A DNA stretch of 10,615 nucleotides from an uncultured Limnohabitans sp. (GTDB lineage Bacteria; Pseudomonadota; Gammaproteobacteria; Burkholderiales; Burkholderiaceae_C), in assembly GCF_937889215.1 (NCBI RefSeq), contig NZ_CALBEX010000124.1, positions 1 to 10,615 on the forward strand, written 5' to 3'. Under the pieces are notes generated by a model that worked only from the letters and a program-made list of their open reading frames with translations, made no database searches and had not been told where the DNA came from. How positions within the stretch are numbered: the stretch's first letter is position 1; the number at the start of each line of letters is the position of its first letter. Made by a program: the position numbers and the translations under genes. Shown piece by piece: positions 6,483 through 10,615 of the stretch.

Positions 6483-6710
6483 TTATGTATTGCCATTATG
6501 CAAACAAAGTTGATTTTTTACATGCGCCCCTGGCTTCTTTTTTTTGGGGTCCAAACGGCTTGGTTCAACTGGTTCATCCATGCCTGCCAGTGCGAACTTT
6601 TGCAGCGCGTTCAACATCTTTGACAAACAGTCGGCCCTTGGCCAAACGCCTGGACTTCGGGGCCTTGAAGGCCTCAGGCCAAGCTTGTCGCCCATTTGAT
6701 TGGTCCGCAT
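6483..6710 (-). CDS. Doubtful small ORF, 75 codons
   Basis: An open frame in the otherwise empty divergent region, not shadowed by a larger gene. The predicted product is basic and Pro/Lys-rich, with a KKKK run near residue 58, and has no signal peptide or membrane helix. Several codons in the middle part (AAC GCG CTG CAA AAG TTC) look like those of real genes here. Against it: no clear Shine-Dalgarno before either the ATG at 6710 or the in-frame ATG at 6695, and no family recognised. It could equally be a remnant of an older gene or chance. Confidence 0.15.
   Translation of the reverse strand: MRTNQMGDKLGLRPSRPRSPGVWPRADCLSKMLNALQKFALAGMDEPVEPSRLDPKKKKPGAHVKNQLCLHNGNT
6661..6673. promoter_or_regulatory. 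GGCCTT-G-AAGGCC dyad upstream of the SDR gene
   Basis: A perfect palindrome with 6-bp arms and a one-base centre, followed at once by another GGCC (6677-6680). It lies about 50 bases upstream of the putative SDR -10 box, a usual place for a regulator to bind. No regulator gene is next to it in this window, so its role is open. Confidence 0.25.
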
Positions 6711-6728
6711 GTCACGCCTGCTGATAAT
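6700..6728 (+). promoter_or_regulatory. Possible sigma-70 promoter of the SDR gene
   Basis: GATAAT at 6723-6728 matches the -10 consensus at five of six positions and is preceded by CTGCT. A poor -35 (TTGGTC, 6700-6705) stands 17 bases upstream. This would give a leader of roughly 45 bases before the ATG at 6782, which has a strong AGGAG (6771-6775) six bases before it. Confidence 0.35.
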
Positions 6729-6781
6729 GAATTCTGCCCAGCGCTCTTGCTGCGTACAAATCCAATGACCAGGAGACTTGC

Positions 6782-7549
6782 ATGTTGAACGATCTGAAAG
6801 ACAAAGTGGTTTTGATCACCGGCTCCAGCACCGGTATCGGCGCAGCTGCCGCTGTGGCCTTTGGCAAATTAGGAGCACGTGTGGCCGTGCATTACAACAG
6901 CAGCCAGGGACCTGCCGAAGAAGTCCTGGACCGTGTCAAAGCCACAGGCGCACAAGCCATATTGCTTAAAGGCGATGTGCTCGAATCTGCCCAATGCCAA
7001 CGGCTGGTAGATGAAACCGTTCAGGCTTTTGGCCGCATCGACGTCCTGATCAACAACGCTGGCGCTTTGGTACAGCGTGTCCCCATTGAAGAGATCACCG
7101 ATGAATTGTTTGACAACGTGGTCTACCTGAATGTGCGCTCGGCCATGATGTGCACGGCCGCTGCCGTGAAGGCCATGCGCCAACAGGGTCAGGGCGGTGT
7201 GGTGATCAACGTCACCTCGGTGGCCGCGCGACATGGCGGGGGTGCTGGCGCATCGCTATACGCAGGCTCCAAGGGTTTCGTCTCCACCATGACACGGGGA
7301 CTGGCCAAGGAATTGGTGAAAGACCATATCCGGGTCAACGCGGTCGCACCTGGCGTGATCACCACACCCTTTCATGAGCGTTTCTCGACTCCCCAAATGT
7401 TGGAAGGTTTCAAAGCCACCATTCCCATGAACCGACTTGGCACGGCCGAAGAATGCGCGGGTGCTTTCGTGTATTTGGCGTCAGAACAAATGTCCGGCTA
7501 TGTGACGGGCCAGATCATTGAGGTCAACGGCGGCCAATACATGCCTTGA
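6782..7549 (+). CDS. Short-chain dehydrogenase/reductase (SDR, classical type)
   Basis: A 255-residue cytoplasmic NAD(P)-dependent oxidoreductase, the usual length for classical SDRs. Seen in order: cofactor motif TGSSTGIG at 13-20, Asp 65 in GDV, NNAG at 91-94, and the complete catalytic tetrad Asn 117, Ser 146, Tyr 160 and Lys 164 (YAGSK). PG at 190-191 and the C-terminal VTGQIIEVNGGQ are also typical. After strand two, VAVHYNSS carries no acidic residue at the usual NAD-selecting site, which leans towards NADPH; this is weak inference. The ATG at 6782 has AGGAG six bases upstream. The 3-oxoacyl-ACP reductase (FabG)-like core is common to many catabolic SDRs, so the substrate is unknown. 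It converges on the dioxygenase operon with a 3-base gap; a shared pathway (alcohol or ketone product of the dioxygenase) is a guess from position. Confidence 0.9.
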   Translation: MLNDLKDKVVLITGSSTGIGAAAAVAFGKLGARVAVHYNSSQGPAEEVLDRVKATGAQAILLKGDVLESAQCQRLVDETVQAFGRIDVLINNAGALVQRVPIEEITDELFDNVVYLNVRSAMMCTAAAVKAMRQQGQGGVVINVTSVAARHGGGAGASLYAGSKGFVSTMTRGLAKELVKDHIRVNAVAPGVITTPFHERFSTPQMLEGFKATIPMNRLGTAEECAGAFVYLASEQMSGYVTGQIIEVNGGQYMP

Positions 7550-7575
7550 TGCTCAATGCATCAATGGATTGAGCA
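7546..7575. terminator. Overlapping alternative hairpins at convergent gene ends
   Basis: Two perfect stems compete for the same bases. One is TTGATGC/GCATCAA (7546-7552 with 7558-7564, 5-base loop). The other is TGCTCAAT/ATTGAGCA (7550-7557 with 7568-7575, 10-base loop). They cover both stop codons (7547-7549 on plus, 7553-7555 on minus). No T-tract follows on either strand. It may mark the 3' ends of two converging messages. Confidence 0.4.
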
Positions 7576-8401
7576 CGGTCACGCGCCACAAGGTGCGTGG
7601 CCGCGTCAAATCAACAAGCGGCGCGCTGTGCAGCAACAATGCGTTGTCCCACACAATGACATCCCCGTTCTCGTAATTGTGTGTATGGCAATAGGCCGCT
7701 TGCGTGGCGTGTGCTGAGAGCCCACGCAGCAGTGCCAAAGCCGCCTCGTCGTCCATGCCCTCGATCCCAAAAGCACTGCCGCTGACGGCGTAAAGAGCGG
7801 GTTGTCCGGTGAAGGGGTGTTTCCTGACCAGCGGGTGCCTGACCCAATTGACCTTTTTGGCTTGGTCCGGATTGAGCACCGATGCCACAGTCCGCGAGCG
7901 TTGGTTGAGGTCATCGCGGTTGCCGTAATGGTGCTTGACCACCAACCCCTGAATTTTGTCTTTCATGGATGCAGGCAAGTCGGCATAGGCTTTGGCTTGG
8001 TTAGCAAAGCGGGTGCCGTTGGGCGCTGGCGGTACATCCTGCGCATGCAGGATGGTGCACCGCGCCACATCCTCTAAATAAGAATAATCGGTATGGAAAT
8101 AGGTGCCTGCATCGACCAGCCCCGTGGGTTCGCCATCCTTAAAAACATTCGAAAGAACCAGAATATTGGCATCGTCAGGATGGTGGAAGGTGTCAATGAC
8201 GTGCGGCGAAGGCCGTCCCCATGACCTGGCAAAGGTGACCATTTGCGCGGCCGTTAAAGACTGGTTCTTGACCACGATGAAACCATGTCGGTGCAAGGTA
8301 TCGGCCAACCACGTCTGCTGATCAGCGGTGAGCGGATGGGCAAGATCAAGCCCATCGATTCGGCCCCCCAAAACGTCACTCAACGGTGTTGAAGAAGGCA
8401 T
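7553..8401 (-). CDS. TauD/TfdA-family Fe(II)/2-oxoglutarate dioxygenase
   Basis: A 282-residue cytoplasmic non-haem iron oxygenase that couples 2-oxoglutarate decarboxylation to hydroxylation of a substrate, often releasing sulfite (TauD) or a phenol (TfdA). The iron triad is intact: His 103 and Asp 105 in YFHTDYSY, and His 258 in LLLHSAP. Arg 269 and Arg 273 follow at +11 and +15 from that His, the same spacing as the 2-oxoglutarate-binding arginines of TauD (recalled numbering H255, R266, R270). WDNALLLHS is also typical. The gene starts 14 bases after the dctM stop and is the last gene of the TRAP operon, so its substrate, or a product of it, is probably what the transporter imports. The ribosome-binding site is weak (GAG only). 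Taurine itself is doubtful because TRAP systems mostly carry carboxylates, though sulfonate-linked ones exist. Confidence 0.88.
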   Translation of the reverse strand: MPSSTPLSDVLGGRIDGLDLAHPLTADQQTWLADTLHRHGFIVVKNQSLTAAQMVTFARSWGRPSPHVIDTFHHPDDANILVLSNVFKDGEPTGLVDAGTYFHTDYSYLEDVARCTILHAQDVPPAPNGTRFANQAKAYADLPASMKDKIQGLVVKHHYGNRDDLNQRSRTVASVLNPDQAKKVNWVRHPLVRKHPFTGQPALYAVSGSAFGIEGMDDEAALALLRGLSAHATQAAYCHTHNYENGDVIVWDNALLLHSAPLVDLTRPRTLWRVTVLNPLMH

Positions 8402-8415
8402 GCAGGCATCTCGGC

Positions 8416-9735
8416 TCAGTTGATCATTTCAGGCGAGAAAAATCGTGGCAAGAACAAAGCGATCTCGGGGAAAACGATGACCGCAAAAAGCACCACCAAC
8501 ATGGGCACCACCATGATCATGGTGTCCTTGATGGCAAATCGCAACGGCACTTTGGCCACCGCGCACGCAATCATCAGGCACATGCCATAAGGCGGCGTGA
8601 CCAAGCCAAACGCCAAAGACAAAATACCCACAATCGCGAAATGCACGGGATGCATGCCCACCGACTCGGCCAAGGGCTGCAAAGTGGTGCCCACGATGAT
8701 GATGGCAGGGATCGCATCCAAAAAGCAGCCCACCACCAAAAACGCCACTGCAATAAACAAACCGACACCGATCACACCCAGACCCCAGGTTTGCACATTG
8801 GTCAATAAGGCTTTGGGGATTTGGTAATAAGCCAGCAACCAACCAAAAACCGAAGCGGTGCCCACGCAAAACAGAGCCACGGCAGAAAGTTTGCCCGTAT
8901 CCAACACCGCAGCGATGAATTGCTTCAAGCCCATTTCGCGGTAAAAAAGCAAAGACAATACGGACGCATACAACACCGCCGCAGCGGCTGACTCCGTCGC
9001 CGTGAACCAGCCCAACAAGATGCCGCCCACAATGATCACAGGCGTCATCAAAGCCGGCAAAGAGACCGCCAGCGCCTTGACCAGCTCAGCCAAATTAGCG
9101 CGGGGGTAAACCGGGTAATTGCGTTTGACTGCGTAGGCGTGTACGGTGGCCATCATGGCCAAGGCCAACAAAACCCCCGGCACAATGCCCGCCAAGTACA
9201 TGGCACCAATGGATGTCGAGATCACACCGCCCCACACCACCATCAAGATGGAGGGTGGAATGATCACCGCCAACACCGAAGACACCGCCGTCACCGCGAT
9301 CGAAAAGGACAGGTCATAGCCTTCCTTGACCTGCGCCTGGATGAACAACTTGCCTTGTCCTGCGGCATCGGCACTGGCCGAACCTGAAATGCCCGCAAAA
9401 AACATCGACAAGAGCACGTTGATTTGCGCCAGGCCTCCAGGGAAATGCCCCACCATCGCACGCGACAAACGCATCATGCGCTGCGTGATGCCACCGCCGT
9501 TCATCAAATTGGCCGTGAGCAAAAAGAACGGGACTGCCAACAAAATAAAAGAGTTGTAGGTCTTGAAAGTTTCATTGAACAACACCATGGGCGAGAGTCG
9601 GGGTTCAAGCACCAAGACCGGCAAAGAAGCCAAGCCCAGCGCAAAAGCCACAGGGACCCTGATCGCCAAAAGCAGGAAAAAGCTGCCAAACAAAACCAAA
9701 GCAGCCATGCCCGGTGAAAAAAGTGATGAGCTCAA
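8416..9735 (-). CDS. dctM: TRAP transporter large permease, DctM type
   Basis: A 439-residue inner-membrane subunit that carries substrate with Na+ symport in tripartite (TRAP) uptake systems; the length is normal for DctM. Many helices are visible, with family stretches RVPVAFALG (26-34), NSFILLAVPFFLLTANLM (61-78), MFFAGISGSASADAA (111-125) and, near the C-terminus, FGLVTPPYGMCLMIACAVA. The start is taken as TTG at 9735: AGGAG (plus-strand bases 9744-9748 reversed) sits eight bases before it, and the codon overlaps the dctQ stop as TTGA. The next in-frame ATG, nine codons on (9708), lacks a ribosome-binding site but would also give a complete protein. Between dctQ and the dioxygenase gene in one transcription unit. 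Confidence 0.9.
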   Translation of the reverse strand: MSSSLFSPGMAALVLFGSFFLLLAIRVPVAFALGLASLPVLVLEPRLSPMVLFNETFKTYNSFILLAVPFFLLTANLMNGGGITQRMMRLSRAMVGHFPGGLAQINVLLSMFFAGISGSASADAAGQGKLFIQAQVKEGYDLSFSIAVTAVSSVLAVIIPPSILMVVWGGVISTSIGAMYLAGIVPGVLLALAMMATVHAYAVKRNYPVYPRANLAELVKALAVSLPALMTPVIIVGGILLGWFTATESAAAAVLYASVLSLLFYREMGLKQFIAAVLDTGKLSAVALFCVGTASVFGWLLAYYQIPKALLTNVQTWGLGVIGVGLFIAVAFLVVGCFLDAIPAIIIVGTTLQPLAESVGMHPVHFAIVGILSLAFGLVTPPYGMCLMIACAVAKVPLRFAIKDTMIMVVPMLVVLFAVIVFPEIALFLPRFFSPEMIN

Positions 9736-10223
9736 CTTGTGGACTCCTGGTTCAGACCTTCATCGCTTGCGGGTTTGCTGAACATGTGATCCAGCAGAAA
9801 AACGATCCATAAAAAACCCGCGATGGGCCAGGCAATGAAAATCCACCACATGGGCATGTCGGCCAATTCAGAAGTCTGATTCCAACCAAATTGCGTGAAC
9901 TCAATGCCCCAGTAAAAAATGACGCCTGAAAAAATCAACATGAGCACCTGACACAAGAACAGCAGCACCCGGCTGGCTTGGGCTGACAGTTGGGGTAAAA
10001 AATCCACATCGAAGTGCATTTTTTCTCGCACGCCTAAGGTGGCGCCCAACATGATCAACCACACAAAAAAGAACCGACTCATCTCTTCGGTCCACATGTA
10101 TCGGGGGATCAGATCGGTGTAGCGTGAAAAAATCTGCATGCACACCGGGACCAACAAAAGCAAGAGCGTAAAGATGAGCAAAAAAGACAGCACCGCATCA
10201 ATGACAGACAACAGTTTTTTCAT
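9732..10223 (-). CDS. dctQ: TRAP transporter small permease, DctQ type
   Basis: A 163-residue four-helix membrane protein that partners DctM. Helices lie at about 10-30, 47-64, 84-106 and 126-146. The conserved region between helices one and two (FSRY-LIPRYMWTEEMSRFFFVWLIMLGA) contains the typical W-T-E-E at 44-47. The ATG at 10223 is chosen because GGAAGG precedes it by five bases; an in-frame TTG at 10241 would add six residues without a better site. The stop overlaps the TTG start of dctM. A hairpin with a T-run lies immediately upstream, between it and dctP, and may reduce its expression. Confidence 0.88.
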   Translation of the reverse strand: MKKLLSVIDAVLSFLLIFTLLLLLVPVCMQIFSRYTDLIPRYMWTEEMSRFFFVWLIMLGATLGVREKMHFDVDFLPQLSAQASRVLLFLCQVLMLIFSGVIFYWGIEFTQFGWNQTSELADMPMWWIFIAWPIAGFLWIVFLLDHMFSKPASDEGLNQESTS

Positions 10224-10239
10224 GAACACCTTCCAACCC

Positions 10240-10277
10240 AAAAAAATGCTTGCGGTGACCCCAAGGCCACCGCAAGC
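10240..10277 (-). terminator. Intrinsic terminator-like hairpin between dctP and dctQ
   Basis: On the minus strand a perfect 10-bp stem GCTTGCGGTG/CACCGCAAGC (10268-10277 with 10248-10257, 10-base loop) is followed after one base by seven T residues (10240-10246). This is a textbook Rho-independent terminator. It lies in the 62-base gap after the dctP stop and just before the dctQ ribosome-binding site. Within an operon it would act as a partial terminator and 3'-end stabiliser, making binding protein in excess over permeases. Confidence 0.85.
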
Positions 10278-10285
10278 TTGTCGCC

Positions 10286-10615
10286 TTATTTCAATGCGTT
10301 GATCTTGGCAAAGATCGCATCAGCGCCAACTTCTTTGGCATAAGCGGCCATGACCGGGTCCACCAGTTTTTGCATCTCTGCGCGCTGAGTGAAAGTCACT
10401 TGCTTGAGCTTGCCTTCCTTGGCGTATTTGTCCAGCTTGGCCTGGTCTTGAGACGACTCGATGTCGCGGCCATACGCACCGGCTTCTTTGCCCGCTTTGA
10501 CAATGGCCGCTTGCAATTCAGGTGGCAACTTTTTCAAGGTTTTGACCGAGAAGCACAGTGAACGGATGGTGATGGCATGGCGGGTCATCAAGATGTTGGG
10601 CGCCACTTCATAGAA
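10286..10615 (-). CDS. dctP: TRAP transporter substrate-binding protein DctP, C-terminal part
   Basis: The last 109 residues of a periplasmic solute receptor; the frame is open to the window edge and the start is outside. The visible beginning FYEVAPNILMTRHAI corresponds to the DctP strand where the two lobes cross over (commonly YEVA-Y-T-H). It is followed by LPPELQAAIVKAGKEAG, the long C-terminal helix, and a closing Lys-rich helix with FTQRAEMQKLVDPVMAAYAKEVGADAIFAKI. Such proteins bind an organic acid and deliver it to DctQM. The usual substrate-carboxylate arginine lies upstream of the window, so ligand type cannot be read here. First seen gene of the operon dctP-dctQ-dctM-dioxygenase. 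Confidence 0.88.
   Translation of the reverse strand, partial: FYEVAPNILMTRHAITIRSLCFSVKTLKKLPPELQAAIVKAGKEAGAYGRDIESSQDQAKLDKYAKEGKLKQVTFTQRAEMQKLVDPVMAAYAKEVGADAIFAKINALK

Larger units (their letters stand above)
6434..6781. other. Gene-poor divergent intergenic region
   Basis: About 350 bases between two divergent starts. Seen here: an inverted repeat close to the left gene, a G/C dyad and a -10-like box close to the right gene (listed separately), an A/T-rich patch with T6 and T8 runs (about 6513-6547), and a 75-codon minus-strand open frame (6483-6710). The visible base composition shifts across this region: genes to the right use more A/T-ending codons than those to the left. No tRNA, insertion-sequence end or attachment-site duplication was recognised. 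Confidence 0.5.

Noticed and set aside
6540..6560. T8 run followed by GGGG as a plus-strand terminator
   Set aside because: No stable stem immediately precedes the T-run and no plus-strand gene ends there.
6485..6724. Plus-strand frame of 79 codons in the divergent gap
   Set aside because: No ribosome-binding site or family features; it crosses the putative SDR promoter.

Overview
The window looks like a piece of a high-GC betaproteobacterial chromosome, most likely Burkholderiales and plausibly Comamonadaceae (Limnohabitans, Rhodoferax or Acidovorax relatives). This rests on the G/C-rich third codon positions left of about 6434, the argP/argO pairing, and the protein families present (PhnD/selenate-type binding protein, TRAP operon with binding protein). 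It is an inference; no RNA gene or marker gene is present to confirm it. No tRNA, rRNA, insertion sequence or CRISPR array was seen.

Layout. Positions 1-227 (+) hold the end of a PIN-domain protein, probably a VapC-type toxin. Positions 268-2039 hold a divergent amino-acid export pair: the LysR regulator argP/lysG (-) and the exporter argO/lysE (+), separated by an AT-rich control region with a dyad. Positions 2143-5610 (-) hold a complete four-gene ABC importer in the order binding protein, ATPase, permease 1, permease 2. It is PhnCDE-like, but the binding protein resembles the branch often labelled putative selenate transporter more than classical PhnD. Positions 5708-6433 (-) encode a multi-pass membrane protein with two CxxC motifs, perhaps DUF4395-related.

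A gene-poor stretch of about 350 bases (6434-6781) separates the two halves. To its right base composition becomes visibly richer in A/T. Positions 6782-7549 (+) encode a short-chain dehydrogenase/reductase. Facing it, 3 bases away, is a minus-strand operon read as dctP (cut by the window edge), dctQ, dctM and a TauD/TfdA-type Fe(II)/2-oxoglutarate dioxygenase.

How the parts may work together. ArgP senses basic amino acids and switches on ArgO to export them. The ABC operon imports an oxyanion or small organophosphonate. The TRAP operon imports an organic acid that the dioxygenase could oxidise in the cytoplasm, with the SDR possibly acting on the product. Points worth a second look are the strong intrinsic-terminator structure between dctP and dctQM, the TTG start of dctM overlapping the dctQ stop, two mutually exclusive hairpins at the SDR/dioxygenase junction, and the uncertain substrate of the PhnCDE-like system.
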